Below, in pieces: positions 27,863-37,942 of a stretch of DNA of 64,000 bases. The stretch lies in contig SYLI01000006.1 in NCBI GenBank assembly GCA_005809105.1, forward strand, positions 1 to 64,000, given 5' to 3'. Source of the stretch: Verrucomicrobiales bacterium. Lineage in GTDB: Bacteria; Verrucomicrobiota; Verrucomicrobiia; Limisphaerales; UBA1100. Every line of letters starts with the position of its first letter. The first letter of the stretch is position 1. The notes below the pieces were generated by a model. That model ran no database searches and had not been told where the DNA came from. It was given only the letters and a program-made list of their open reading frames with translations. A program made the position numbers and the translations under genes.

Positions 27863-28780
27863 ATGATCCCGCTCCAATGCCTTCGGGCTGCCGTGATGTT
27901 CGGGCTGGCGGGTGCGTCCATGTGCGCTGCGGCAGATCTCTCCCTCCACTTGCAGCAGAGGGTTGCGGCGGGCGAGAGTTTCAAGTTGGCTGCCACGCCG
28001 GAGCGGTGGGAGGCGCAAAAGACCGCCCTCATCGTCTGCGACATGTGGGACCTGCACGATTGCTACAACGCCGTGCAGCGGGTGAACGAGATGACCCCGC
28101 GCATGAACGAGGTCGTGGGTGCGCTGCGCGGCAAGGGCGTGCTCGTCATTCATGCGCCCAGCAGTTGTATGAAGTTCTACGACGCGCACCCGGCACGCGC
28201 CCGCGCGCAAGCCGCACCCAAGGCCGCAAACCTGCCCGTGGGAATCGGCGACTGGTGCAAACAGATTCCTGCGGAGGAGAAGGGCAAGTATCCCATTGAT
28301 CAATCCGACGGCGGCGAGGATGACGAGCCGCAGGTGCACGCGCGTTGGGCGGACGAACTCAAGGCCCGGGGCCTTAATCCGCGCGCGCCGTGGACGCGCC
28401 AGACGGCCGGACTGACCATCGACGGCGGCCGCGACGCCATCAGCGATTCGGGTGTGGAAATCTGGAACCTCCTTGAGTCGCGCGGCATTCGCAACGTGAT
28501 CCTGCTGGGGGTACATGTGAACATGTGCGTTTCGGGCCGGCCCTTTGGCCTTCGGCAGATGGCCAAGAACGGCAAGCACGTCGTGCTGATGCGCGACCTC
28601 ACCGATTCCATGTACAACCCCGCTCGCTGGCCGCACGTGGATCACATTGCCGGCACGGCATTGTACATCGAGCACGTCGAGAAGTACATTTGCCCGACCA
28701 TCACCTCCGATCAGATTCTCGGCGGCAAACCTTTCGCCTTCCGCACCGCACCGGCTGCGGCACCTGCGGTGCGGCCATAG
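27863..28780 (+). CDS. Isochorismatase/cysteine hydrolase family protein (secreted)
   Basis: KTALIVCDMWDLHDC, NVILLGVHVNMCVSGRPFGLRQM; C-terminal tail TAPAAAPAVRP encoded in repeat R4. Confidence 0.88.
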   Translation: MIPLQCLRAAVMFGLAGASMCAAADLSLHLQQRVAAGESFKLAATPERWEAQKTALIVCDMWDLHDCYNAVQRVNEMTPRMNEVVGALRGKGVLVIHAPSSCMKFYDAHPARARAQAAPKAANLPVGIGDWCKQIPAEEKGKYPIDQSDGGEDDEPQVHARWADELKARGLNPRAPWTRQTAGLTIDGGRDAISDSGVEIWNLLESRGIRNVILLGVHVNMCVSGRPFGLRQMAKNGKHVVLMRDLTDSMYNPARWPHVDHIAGTALYIEHVEKYICPTITSDQILGGKPFAFRTAPAAAPAVRP

Positions 28781-28960
28781 GCTCCTGCGGTGCGGCCATA
28801 GGGGCGAAGCCGTATTGCCCTCCGCAGGAGGGTCTGTGCCCACATCATAAGGGGCTATTCCCCATGATGGCCGTGCGCAGCACCCCACCGCAGGTGTATT
28901 GCCGTGCGCAGCACCCCTGCGCACAGGGGTCTTTTATGATTGCTCCCCGCAGGGGCTTTA
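28740..28960. repeat. Intergenic palindromic repeat, locus R4 (inverted relative to R1)
   Basis: Reverse complement contains CTCCTGCGGAGGGCAATACGGCTTCGCCCCTATGGCCGCACCGCAGG matching R1/R2. Confidence 0.8.
28913..28935 (+). terminator. Rho-independent terminator candidate
   Basis: ACCCCTG-CGCA-CAGGGGT followed by CTTTTA. Confidence 0.6.
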
Positions 28961-28978
28961 CCAAATGCTGCCCGCCCT

Positions 28979-30571
28979 ATGGCCGAGTCCAAGCAGCCCG
29001 ACAGGATGGAAAAGGTCGTCTCGCTCTGCAAGCGGCGCGGCTTTGTATTCCCGTCGTCGGAAATCTACGGCGGTATCAACGGTTTCTGGGATTACGGCCC
29101 GCTGGGCGCGGAGTTGAAGCGCAACGTGAAGGAGCTGTGGTGGTCGGAGATGACGCGGCTGCGCGACGATGTGGCCGGGCTGGAGGCCACCATCATCATG
29201 CACCCGCAGATTTGGAAGGCCAGCGGGCACGTGGACACGTTTAGCGATCCCATGATTGATTGCAAGACGTGCAAGGGCCGGTTCCGCGCCGATCAGACAG
29301 GGGAGATTCCCTGCCCGCAACGCCCCAGCAAGATGGTGACCGAGTGCGCCGGGGAAAAGACGCAGCCGCGCCCCTTCAATCTGATGTTCAAGACGCACTG
29401 CGGGCCGGTGGAGTCGGAGGACAACGTGTGTTATCTGCGGCCCGAGACGGCCCAGGCCATCTTTGCGCAGTTTAAGAACGTGCTGGAGACCAGTCGGCAG
29501 AAGGTTCCCTTCGGCATCGCGCAGGTCGGCAAGGCATTTCGCAATGAAGTGACGCCGCGCAATTTCACCTTTCGCAGCCGCGAGTTTGAGCAGATGGAGC
29601 TGGAGTACTTCATCAAGCCCGACGAGGCGGTCGAGGCCATCAGCGGGAGTGTTGCAGAGGCCACGGGTGAGGGGCATCCGGGCGAGCCGCAGCCTTCGTG
29701 GGGCTGGCAGCTCTGGCACAAGTATTGGGTGGAAGAACGCCTGCGCTTTTACGAGGGCATCGGCCTGCCGCGCACGTCGCTCGAGGAGTATTGGCAGAAG
29801 CCGGAGGAACTGGCGCATTACGCGCGGGCCACGGTGGATATTCTCTTCAAGTTTCCCTTTGGCACGCAGGAACTCGAAGGCATCGCCGCCCGCAGCGACT
29901 TTGATTTGAGTCAGCACGAACGGCACGCCGGCAAACCCATGGGCGTGTTTGACGACGACCTGCGCGCGGCATGGACGCGCTTGCCTAAGGAGACACAGGA
30001 CGCCCTGTGGAAGCGTTACCACGACGCGAGGCACAAGTACCTCATCAAGTCTGGGGTGGACGCCGAGAGTGCGGCCGCCACCGCGCGCAACGACGCCGAT
30101 AATCTGGCGAAGGGCAAGTACATCCCCCACGTCATCGAGCCCTCCGCCGGCGTGGATCGCCTCATCCTGGCACTGATCACGCACGCTTTCAGCGAGGTGA
30201 CCGAGACCGACGACAAAGGCAAATCGGAGACGCGCGTCATCCTGCGTTTTCATCCGCGCGTGGCGCCCATCAAGGTGGCGGTGCTGCCGCTGCTCAAGAA
30301 CAAGCCCGAACTGGTGGCCAAGGCGCGTGGGGTTTTCGAGCTGCTGCGCGGGCAGGTGAACACCTACTACGACGACTCCGGTTCCATCGGCCGGCGCTAC
30401 GCCAGACAGGACGAGGCCGGCACACCCTTTTGCGTCACGGTGGATTTTGAGACGCTCGGCGAGAAGCCCGAGCTCTTGGACACCGTGACCATCCGCCACC
30501 GCGACGACGCCCGGCAGGAACGATTGCCCATCACCGGGCTTGCCGCGTGGTTGCTGGAGCGGGTGCGATAA
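28979..30571 (+). CDS. glyS: Glycyl-tRNA synthetase (single-chain class II type)
   Basis: MEKVVSLCKRRGFVFPSSEIYGGINGFWDYGPLGAELKRNVKELWW; LRPETAQAIFAQFKNV; FRNEVTPRNFTFRSREFEQMELEYF; HVIEPSAGVDRLILALI. Confidence 0.97.
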   Translation: MAESKQPDRMEKVVSLCKRRGFVFPSSEIYGGINGFWDYGPLGAELKRNVKELWWSEMTRLRDDVAGLEATIIMHPQIWKASGHVDTFSDPMIDCKTCKGRFRADQTGEIPCPQRPSKMVTECAGEKTQPRPFNLMFKTHCGPVESEDNVCYLRPETAQAIFAQFKNVLETSRQKVPFGIAQVGKAFRNEVTPRNFTFRSREFEQMELEYFIKPDEAVEAISGSVAEATGEGHPGEPQPSWGWQLWHKYWVEERLRFYEGIGLPRTSLEEYWQKPEELAHYARATVDILFKFPFGTQELEGIAARSDFDLSQHERHAGKPMGVFDDDLRAAWTRLPKETQDALWKRYHDARHKYLIKSGVDAESAAATARNDADNLAKGKYIPHVIEPSAGVDRLILALITHAFSEVTETDDKGKSETRVILRFHPRVAPIKVAVLPLLKNKPELVAKARGVFELLRGQVNTYYDDSGSIGRRYARQDEAGTPFCVTVDFETLGEKPELLDTVTIRHRDDARQERLPITGLAAWLLERVR

Positions 30572-30576
30572 AGCGA

Positions 30577-31329
30577 ATGACTTCCGACAAAGCCATCGCG
30601 TTGTTGGAGAAGTTCCGTGCGGGGAAAGTTTCGCGCGACGCGGTGCTCCGCGCCTTTCAAGCGGCGCCTTTTGATGATCTGGGCTTTGCCAAGGTGGACA
30701 CCCACCGCGCGCTGCGAAAAGGATTCCCGGAAGTCATCTTTGGAAGCGGCAAAACGCCGGCGCAGGTGGTGACGATCGCCGCGCAGATCATGAAGCGCGA
30801 AGAGCGCGTCCTCATCACGCGCATCACGCAGGCTCACGCCCGCGCGCTGAAACGCAAATTCAAGAGTGCCGTTCACCACGAAGCCGCCCGCTGCGTTACC
30901 TTGGGGACGATGCCCGCGCCGCTTCGCCCCGGTGTCATTGCTGTGATCACCGCTGGCACCAGCGACCTGCCCATTGCCGAGGAAGCGGCCATCACCGCTC
31001 AGATCATGGGAAACCGCGTCGAGCGAATCAGTGACGTCGGGGTCGCGGGGTTGCACCGGCTGATGGCGCGGCTGGAACAAATCCAGAGGGCGAATGTGCT
31101 CGTGGTGGTCGCCGGCATGGAAGGGGCGCTGCCCAGCGTCGTCGCGGGGCTTGTCGCAAGGCCGGTCATCGCCGTCCCCACAAGCGTCGGCTACGGTGCC
31201 AGCTTTGGCGGTGTCGCCGCGCTCTTGGGAATGCTGACCAGCTGCGGCAGCGGTGTCACGGTCGTCAACATCGACAATGGATTTGGCGCCGGCTACGCCG
31301 CCAGCCAGATCAACTCGCTTCTGGAATAA
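30577..31329 (+). CDS. larB: Nickel pincer cofactor biosynthesis protein LarB
   Basis: VDTHRALRKGFPEVIFGSGKTPAQV; AVITAGTSDLPIAEEAAITAQIMGNRVERISDVGVAGLHRL; GMEGALPSVVAGLVARPVIAVPTSVGYGASFGGVAALLGMLTSC. Confidence 0.93.
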   Translation: MTSDKAIALLEKFRAGKVSRDAVLRAFQAAPFDDLGFAKVDTHRALRKGFPEVIFGSGKTPAQVVTIAAQIMKREERVLITRITQAHARALKRKFKSAVHHEAARCVTLGTMPAPLRPGVIAVITAGTSDLPIAEEAAITAQIMGNRVERISDVGVAGLHRLMARLEQIQRANVLVVVAGMEGALPSVVAGLVARPVIAVPTSVGYGASFGGVAALLGMLTSCGSGVTVVNIDNGFGAGYAASQINSLLE

Positions 31330-31332
31330 CGC

Positions 31333-33762
31333 ATGGTGGCAGGGCGTCCCTCTCTCAACATCCTTGCCGCCATCGCGTGCGTGCTGGGTTGGAAAGCGGG
31401 CCTTGTGGACGCGGCAGCTGCGGCGGCAGCCCAACGCGCCCCCAACCCGGCGCCGGCGTTTTTTGAGCGCCATTGCGTGGGCTGTCACGGCGGGGAGAAG
31501 CCCAAGGGCGAGGTGCGCCTGGGCGGGTTGTCGGTGGATTTTGCCGACCGCGCCAATCGCCAGATCTGGGATCGCGTGCTGCGGCAGTTGAGCGAGGGGG
31601 CGATGCCACCCAAGGAGAAGCCGCGGCCCAGCGCCGCCGAGCTGGCAGCCATGAGCGGGTGGATCGTGGAGCGGGGCAGGGCCGCCGACACGGCGCGCCG
31701 CCTTGAGGGCCGCGTGGTGCTGCGGCGGCTCAACCGCACCGAATACGAAAACACCGTGCGCGACCTGCTCGGGGTGCAGACGCCGCTCAAGGATTTGCTG
31801 CCGCCCGACTCCTCCTCCGACGGATTCGACAACATCGGTGAGGCGCTCCACACGTCCTCGTTTCTGCTCGAGAAGTATCTCGAAGCTGCGGACACGGCGC
31901 TGGATCAGGCCATCGCCAACGGGCCGCAGCCCCGGTCGGCCAAGGTGCGCTACCTGCTCACCGAGTCGCATCAAGTGCGCTCGACCACGGAGAAGGTGTT
32001 TCGCAAGTCCGAAGAAGGCCGCGTCGTGGCGTTCAGCTCGTCGGCGTGGCAGCAGGTGGGGCTGACCAAATTCTACCCTGCCGAACGGGGGCGCTACCGC
32101 TTCCGCCTGTCGGTGTCGGCGGTGCAAAGCGGCGGGCAGCCGGTGGTGTTCCGTGTTTGGTCGGGCGCAGGAGGCATGGGCGGCGCGCGCGGACATCTGG
32201 TGAGCTACTTCGACGCGCCGCCCGACAAGCCGGCCGTCATCGAGTTTGAGGAATTCATGGAGCCGCGCACCACCATTTCGATCCTCCCTTACGGTCTGGC
32301 CTCCGCGCAGACCGTGAACAAGGTGGGCGCGGAGGATTGGAAGGAACCCGGTCTGGCGGTGGACTGGGTGGACGTGGAAGGACCGCTCAATGAGGCGTGG
32401 CCGCCGGAAAGTCATCGCCGGCTTTTGGGCGATTTGAAGCAAGGGCCCGCGCCCGGCTTTAATCAGCGCGACCGCGTCGAAGTCGTCTCCAGCGATCCCT
32501 CGGCCGATGCCGGGAACCTCTTGCGACCGTTCATGCGCCGCGCCTTCCGCCGCGCCGTGACGGAGGCCGACGTGAAACCCTTCGTCGCGCTGGTTGAGGC
32601 CAAGCTCGCGCAGCAGCGCACCTTCGAGCAGGCGATGCGAGCCGCGCTCTCCGCCGTGATGGTCTCGCCGGAGTTCCTGTTTCTGCGCGAGAACCGGGGC
32701 AGGCTGGACGACTTTGCGCTCGCCAGCCGCCTGTCCTATTTCTTTTGGAGCACGATGCCCGACTCGGAATTGATCGCGCTCGCCGAGCAGCAGAAGCTCT
32801 CGCAGCCCGCGACGCTTCGCGCACAAGTCGAGCGCTTGCTCAATCATCCCAAGGCCACGGCCTTTGCTGAAAACTTCACCGGCCAGTGGCTGGGGCTGCG
32901 GGACATTGATTTTACGATGCCCAGCCACATCCACTACCCGGAATACGACGACATGCTCAAGGTCTCCATGGTGCAGGAGACGGAGCGGTTCTTCCGTGAA
33001 GTGCTGAGGCACGACCTGAGCCTCACCAACTTCATCGCCTCGGACTTCACCATGCTCAACGGCCGGCTCGCCAGGCACTACGGCATCCCCGGCGTGAGCG
33101 GGTTTGGATTTCAGAAAGTGAAGCTGCCGCCCGGAAGCCATCGGGGTGGCGTGATCACGATGGCCAGCGTGCTCAAGGTGACGGCCAACGGCACCACCAC
33201 CTCGCCCGTGCTGCGGGGCGCGTGGGTGCTCGACCGCATCCTCGGCACCCCGCCACCCAAGCCGCCCGACAACGTCGGCACGCTGGAGCCTGACACGCGC
33301 GGCGCCAAGACCATCCGCGAGCAGCTCGCCAAACATCGTCAGCTTGAATCCTGTGCGAGCTGCCACGTAAAGATGGATCCGCCCGGCTTTGCGCTGGAGA
33401 GCTTCGATGTCATTGGCGGCTGGCGCGAGTTCTACCGGGTGAGTGGCAATGGCAAGGCCGTGATGATTGACGGTCGGCGGATGCCCTATCTCCACGGCCC
33501 GAAGGTGGATCCCTCCGACGTGCTCTCCGACGGGCGCGCATTCAAAGACATTGATGAACTCAAGGGGCTGCTGCTGGCCGATCTTGATCCCATTGCCCGC
33601 TCGCTGACGCGAAGATTGCTGACCTATGCGACCGGGCAGGGTGTCGACGCCGGCGACACCGCCGTCATCGAGGACATCGTCGCCAGGGCGAAGGCGAAAA
33701 ACTACGGCTTCCGGTCACTCCTTCACGAGGTGGTCGCCAGCACGATTTTCCAAACCAAATAG
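31333..33762 (+). CDS. DUF1592-type protein with N-terminal cytochrome c-like motif (planctomycete type)
   Basis: FFERHCVGCHGGEKPKGEVRL (CxxCH); VLRRLNRTEYENTVRDLLGV; LASRLSYFFWSTMPDSELIALA; CASCHVKMDPPGFALESFDVIGGWRE. Confidence 0.92.
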   Translation: MVAGRPSLNILAAIACVLGWKAGLVDAAAAAAAQRAPNPAPAFFERHCVGCHGGEKPKGEVRLGGLSVDFADRANRQIWDRVLRQLSEGAMPPKEKPRPSAAELAAMSGWIVERGRAADTARRLEGRVVLRRLNRTEYENTVRDLLGVQTPLKDLLPPDSSSDGFDNIGEALHTSSFLLEKYLEAADTALDQAIANGPQPRSAKVRYLLTESHQVRSTTEKVFRKSEEGRVVAFSSSAWQQVGLTKFYPAERGRYRFRLSVSAVQSGGQPVVFRVWSGAGGMGGARGHLVSYFDAPPDKPAVIEFEEFMEPRTTISILPYGLASAQTVNKVGAEDWKEPGLAVDWVDVEGPLNEAWPPESHRRLLGDLKQGPAPGFNQRDRVEVVSSDPSADAGNLLRPFMRRAFRRAVTEADVKPFVALVEAKLAQQRTFEQAMRAALSAVMVSPEFLFLRENRGRLDDFALASRLSYFFWSTMPDSELIALAEQQKLSQPATLRAQVERLLNHPKATAFAENFTGQWLGLRDIDFTMPSHIHYPEYDDMLKVSMVQETERFFREVLRHDLSLTNFIASDFTMLNGRLARHYGIPGVSGFGFQKVKLPPGSHRGGVITMASVLKVTANGTTTSPVLRGAWVLDRILGTPPPKPPDNVGTLEPDTRGAKTIREQLAKHRQLESCASCHVKMDPPGFALESFDVIGGWREFYRVSGNGKAVMIDGRRMPYLHGPKVDPSDVLSDGRAFKDIDELKGLLLADLDPIARSLTRRLLTYATGQGVDAGDTAVIEDIVARAKAKNYGFRSLLHEVVASTIFQTK

Positions 33763-33770
33763 GCCAAGCC

Positions 33771-35036
33771 ATGAACACACTCACCCGCCGCACCTTCCTC
33801 CGCGCCGCCGGCGTTTCGCTCGCGCTGCCGGTGCTTGAATCGCTCCAGCCGCGCGCCTTCGCCGCCGGGAACACCGCACCCATCCGCCGGATGCTCTTCG
33901 TCTGCACGCCGCTGGGGCTTCATCCCCAACACTTTTTCCCCGCCGAGGCGGGCCGCGATTACGCATCCACGCCGTATCTGGACGTGCTCAAAGACTTTCG
34001 CAACGACTTCACCGTGATGTCGGGACTGGCGCATCCGCAAGTGGGATCCAGCCACGATTCGCTCTTCAGCTTTCTCACCGGCGCGCCTCATCCGGAGCTG
34101 CGCGCGGGCTTCCGAAACAGCATCTCGGTGGATCAGTTTGCAGCCGAGCACATCGGCCGGCAGACCCGATTCCCCAGCCTGTCGCTCTCGGCGGAGGGTT
34201 TTGGTCTTTCGTGGACGCGCAGCGGCGCGCTCGTGCCGCCCGACCTGTACCCGGCCCGGATCTTTGCGAGGCTCTTTCTCGAAGGCCGGCCCGACGAAGT
34301 CGCGGCACAGGCGCGCCGTTTGCGTGACGGGCAGAGCATCCTCGACGCCGTGCGTGGGCAGGCTCGCAGCCTTGCGCCCTCGCTCGGCGCGCGCGACCGA
34401 GAGAAGTTGGACGAGTATTTTTCGAGCGTCCGTGAACTCGAGGAGCGCTTGGCGTCGGACGAGGCGTGGTCGAAGAAGCCCAAGCCCAGGGTGGATGCAC
34501 CGGCACCCCAGAACAACCTGAACCCCGCCGACCTCATCGGCAAAAACCGGAGCATGTTCGACCTCATCCATCTGGCGATCCAGACCGACTCGACGCGGCT
34601 CATCACCCTGCTGCTCTTGGGCACCAGCCTCGTGCCGCCAATTCCCGGCGTATCCCAGGGCCACCACGACCTCTCGCATCACGGTCAGGACCCCGCAAAG
34701 CTCGCGCAGCTCAAGACGCTCGAGTTGGAAAAGATGAAGACCCTCCGCGACCTGTTGGAAAAGTTGAAGCGGACGGAGGAGCAGGGCGCAAGTCTGCTCG
34801 ACCGCACCATGGTGTTCTTCAGCAGCAACCTGGGCAATGCCAGCAACCACTCCACGCGCAACCTGCCCGTGCTGCTGGCTGGCGGCGGTTTCAAGCACGG
34901 CCAGCATCTCGTCTTCGATCCAAAGAATCCGCCGCCCCTCTGCAACCTTTACGTGTCGATGCTCCAGCGCATGGGCATCGCAGCCGGGAACTTTAGCTCG
35001 GGCACCGGGCCGTTGAAAGGCTTGGAGATGGCGTGA
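33771..35036 (+). CDS. DUF1552 domain protein with Tat leader
   Basis: TRRTFLRAAGVSLALPVLESLQPRAFAA; MSGLAHPQVGSSHDSLFSFLTGA; VSQGHHDLSHHGQDPAKLAQL; pairs with upstream DUF1592. Confidence 0.9.
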   Translation: MNTLTRRTFLRAAGVSLALPVLESLQPRAFAAGNTAPIRRMLFVCTPLGLHPQHFFPAEAGRDYASTPYLDVLKDFRNDFTVMSGLAHPQVGSSHDSLFSFLTGAPHPELRAGFRNSISVDQFAAEHIGRQTRFPSLSLSAEGFGLSWTRSGALVPPDLYPARIFARLFLEGRPDEVAAQARRLRDGQSILDAVRGQARSLAPSLGARDREKLDEYFSSVRELEERLASDEAWSKKPKPRVDAPAPQNNLNPADLIGKNRSMFDLIHLAIQTDSTRLITLLLLGTSLVPPIPGVSQGHHDLSHHGQDPAKLAQLKTLELEKMKTLRDLLEKLKRTEEQGASLLDRTMVFFSSNLGNASNHSTRNLPVLLAGGGFKHGQHLVFDPKNPPPLCNLYVSMLQRMGIAAGNFSSGTGPLKGLEMA

Positions 35037-35100
35037 GTTTGGCGCGGGTGCGTTTCTTTGCTGCACACCTGCCCACGCAGCCGATAGAGTCCGGGCCTGC

Positions 35101-36399
35101 GTGAGGACGTTGTACCTGGACATCTTTAGCGGCATCAGCGGGGACATGTTCCTTGGCGCGATGCTGGACTTGGGCGTGGACTTCACCGCGCTGGAGCGTG
35201 AGCTTAAAAAGCTGCGGCTTGAGGGCTACACCCTCACGGCAAGCCGCCGACAAAAGTGCGCCATCGAAGGCGTCAAGTTTGATGTGCATCTGGCATGCGG
35301 CGGCGCAGTGGACGACTCCCACTCCCACGCGCACAGCCATGAGCATACGCACACGCACGGGCATTCCCACGACCACTCACACGAGCATAGTCACGGCACA
35401 GGCGGCACGCACACCCGCAACTTCGCGCAAATCTCAGAATTGATTCACGCCAGCGGGCTTGGCGAGTGGGTGAAACAAAAGGCCGTGGCGGTGTTCCTGC
35501 GCGTGGCGCGCGCCGAAGGCAGGATTCATGGCATGGCGCCCTACGAGGTTCACTTTCACGAAGTGGGCGCGGTCGATTCCATCGTGGACATCGTGGGTGC
35601 GTGCGTGGCGCTGGATTTGCTGGGTCGGCCGCGTGTGCTGGCCGGGCCGCTGGTGGAGGGGACGGGCTTCATCCAATGCGCGCACGGCAGGTTTCCCATT
35701 CCCGCGCCGGCGACGCTCAACATCTTGGCCGAGCGGGGCGTTGTCATCACCCAATGCGAGGAGCCCCATGAACTCGTGACGCCCACCGGCGCGGCGATTG
35801 TGGCGGAGTTCGCCGAGAGCTTTGGCCCGATGCAGGGATTGCGGTTGGAGAAAGTGGGTTTTGGCTTGGGCACCCGCGACCATCACACGCGGCCCAATGT
35901 GCTGCGCGCCGTGCTGGGCGTGAGCGGGGAAGCCGCCGCCGCAACCCTCACGCACGATTGGGACACCGACACGGTGACCGTGCTGGAAACTAATCTCGAC
36001 GATATCAACGCCGAGGTGCTGGGGCATTTTGTAGAACGCGCGCTGGCCGAGGGGGCGCTCGACGTGTTTCACACGCCCATCCAGATGAAGAAGAACCGGC
36101 CGGGCGTGCTTCTGAGCGTGCTGTGTGCCGAGGCCGACGCGGACAAGTTTTGCGCGCTCATGCTTCGCGAGACGAGCGCCTTTGGTGTGCGTCGCACGGT
36201 GGCAACCCGGCGCAAGTTGCAGCGCGAATTTACGGTGGCCCAAACCGCGTACGGCGAAGTGCGCGTGAAACTTGGAATGCTTGATGGCAAGCGGGTTCAG
36301 GCCGCGCCGGAATTTGAAAGCTGCCGCGCTTTGGCGGGCAAAGCCGGCGTGCCCATCAAGGCGGTGTACGACGCCGCGTTGCGCGCGGTGCAGGGTTGA
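35101..36399 (+). CDS. larC: Nickel pincer cofactor biosynthesis protein LarC (single ORF, His-rich loop)
   Basis: MRTLYLDIFSGISGDMFLGAMLDLG; His-rich HSHAHSHEHTHTHGHSHDHSHEHSH; YEVHFHEVGAVDSIVDIVGA; ETNLDDINAEVLGHF; HTPIQMKKNRPGVLLSVLC. Confidence 0.95.
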   Translation: MRTLYLDIFSGISGDMFLGAMLDLGVDFTALERELKKLRLEGYTLTASRRQKCAIEGVKFDVHLACGGAVDDSHSHAHSHEHTHTHGHSHDHSHEHSHGTGGTHTRNFAQISELIHASGLGEWVKQKAVAVFLRVARAEGRIHGMAPYEVHFHEVGAVDSIVDIVGACVALDLLGRPRVLAGPLVEGTGFIQCAHGRFPIPAPATLNILAERGVVITQCEEPHELVTPTGAAIVAEFAESFGPMQGLRLEKVGFGLGTRDHHTRPNVLRAVLGVSGEAAAATLTHDWDTDTVTVLETNLDDINAEVLGHFVERALAEGALDVFHTPIQMKKNRPGVLLSVLCAEADADKFCALMLRETSAFGVRRTVATRRKLQREFTVAQTAYGEVRVKLGMLDGKRVQAAPEFESCRALAGKAGVPIKAVYDAALRAVQG

Positions 36400-36413
36400 C
36401 TTGGGTTTTCCTG

Positions 36414-37004
36414 CTACGGCGTCAGTTCCTTGATGCGGATGCGGCGATATTCCATCGTGCCGCGGTCGGCCTCCAGCCCGATGGGGCCGGTGGCGGGAAG
36501 TTTGAGTGCGGCTTCCAGCACCTCGCCGTTGCAGGTGCAGCGTGCGACACCGTCCTTCACGACGACTTCAATTTGGTTCCAATCCTGCGCCTTGTATTTC
36601 TTGAGCTCCTTGTACGGCCCGGCCACGAGGTAGTCGCGGCACTGGAGCTGCGGCTTGCGAACATAGATGCCGCTGTCGGCATTGACGGCGGCGCGAAATT
36701 CCAGCTTGAGATGAAAGTTCTTGGGGAACTCCTCTACGGTGTAGAGCTGCCGGAAGCGCGCCTTGCCTTCCACGTGCGGGTTCACGGTGAGGATGCCGGG
36801 CTTGGCGGTGTAGCGGCCGTCGCTGGCTTCGGCTTTGCCATCGAAAGTCTCGGCGGGCTTGTAGTCCTTGTCGCGATAGCCCCAGCCGGAAAGGTCCTTG
36901 CCGTTGTAAAGGCTCTTGAAGCCGGGCTCGTTCTTAAAATCGTCGGCCAGCACACCGGTGGCCGTCAGCGCGAACACCGCGGCAGCAATGATGAATCGTT
37001 TCAT
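36414..37004 (-). CDS. DUF1080 (3-keto-disaccharide hydrolase-like) secreted protein
   Basis: GFKSLYNGKDLSGWGYRD; FPKNFHLKLEFRAAVNADSGIYVRKPQLQ; WNQIEVVVKDGVARCTCNGE. Confidence 0.88.
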   Translation of the reverse strand: MKRFIIAAAVFALTATGVLADDFKNEPGFKSLYNGKDLSGWGYRDKDYKPAETFDGKAEASDGRYTAKPGILTVNPHVEGKARFRQLYTVEEFPKNFHLKLEFRAAVNADSGIYVRKPQLQCRDYLVAGPYKELKKYKAQDWNQIEVVVKDGVARCTCNGEVLEAALKLPATGPIGLEADRGTMEYRRIRIKELTP

Positions 37005-37010
37005 GATGGG

Positions 37011-37052
37011 AAAAATCCGGCCACCGACGCTCCCGCCGGTGGCCGGGTTTTT
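37011..37052 (-). terminator. Rho-independent terminator (bidirectional-looking)
   Basis: 10-bp perfect stem CCGGCCACCG/CGGTGGCCGG flanked by T-runs on both strands. Confidence 0.85.
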
Positions 37053-37063
37053 AGATTGGCGGC

Positions 37064-37864
37064 TTACTGGGTCAGCTCGTCCAGCTTGGCGGTGATCGCG
37101 TCAGCCCAGATCTGGTAGCCCTTGGAGGAGAGGTGCAAGAAGTCGGGCATGATTTCCTTGGTCAACACGCCGTCGGCCTGCAGGAATTTTTCGCCGATGT
37201 CCATGTAGTGCACGCTCTTGCCATCATGGAGCTTGGCGATGATGGCGTTCACCGCCTTGAGCTTGTCACGGCCCGGATTGGGGCTGGCCTTCTCGCCGCG
37301 CGGGAACACCGCCAGCAGCAGGATTTTCGCGTCGGGCTGCTTGGCGCGCACCGTCTCGACAATCTTGGTGACGCCCTTGGCGATGCCCTCGGCGGAGTCG
37401 CTGCCGGAGTTGTTCGTGCCGATCATGATGACCACGGCCTTGGGCTTGATGCCTTCAAGCTCGCCATTTTGGATGCGCCAGAGCACGTGCTGGGTGCGGT
37501 CGCCGCCGATGCCAAAGTTGGCCGGCTTGTACTTGCCAAAGGCCTTTTCCCAAATCGCCTTCTGGCCGCCCCATCCTTGAGTGATGGAATCGCCCAAGAA
37601 CACGACCTGTGCCTTGCCCTCCTTGGCAATCTTGAGAAAGCTGTTGTGCATGCCGACGAATCCAGCCTGAGGCTGGCCGGTGCCGTCGACTTTCGGGGCC
37701 GCCACGTCGGGCGCTTGCGGCGCCGCTTTGATGGCGGGTTTCTTGTCGGCGCCCTTTTTATCGCCGGCCTTGGGCGCGTCGGGCTTTTTGTCCTGAGCGG
37801 TCAGGGGTGTCGTCAGCAGGGCCACGGTGGTGACCAGTGCGGTAAGCAGATGGGTTGATTTCAT
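37064..37864 (-). CDS. Secreted SGNH/GDSL hydrolase
   Basis: VVFLGDSITQGWGG, FGIGGDRTQHVLWRIQNGEL, IMIGTNNSG, DFLHLSSKGYQIWADAI. Confidence 0.93.
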   Translation of the reverse strand: MKSTHLLTALVTTVALLTTPLTAQDKKPDAPKAGDKKGADKKPAIKAAPQAPDVAAPKVDGTGQPQAGFVGMHNSFLKIAKEGKAQVVFLGDSITQGWGGQKAIWEKAFGKYKPANFGIGGDRTQHVLWRIQNGELEGIKPKAVVIMIGTNNSGSDSAEGIAKGVTKIVETVRAKQPDAKILLLAVFPRGEKASPNPGRDKLKAVNAIIAKLHDGKSVHYMDIGEKFLQADGVLTKEIMPDFLHLSSKGYQIWADAITAKLDELTQ

Positions 37865-37942
37865 GGTGAATGAGGGTTCGGCGGAATTGGACGACGATGG
37901 CCCCGCTCTGTTCAAGCCAAATTAGGGGGCGTGAGAGGGCAC

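Noticed and set aside
28780-28980. T-box riboswitch upstream of glyS
   Set aside because: Hairpins are present but no T-box consensus (AGGGTGGNACCGCG-like) was seen; the sequence is explained by repeat R4 and a terminator.
30397-33495. 1032-aa minus-strand ORF antisense to the DUF1592 gene
   Set aside because: Low-complexity, Arg/His/Gly-rich translation typical of antisense reading of GC-rich genes; the plus strand carries clear conserved domains.
33723-35186. 487-aa minus-strand ORF antisense to DUF1552
   Set aside because: Antisense artefact; the plus strand encodes a recognisable DUF1552 protein.
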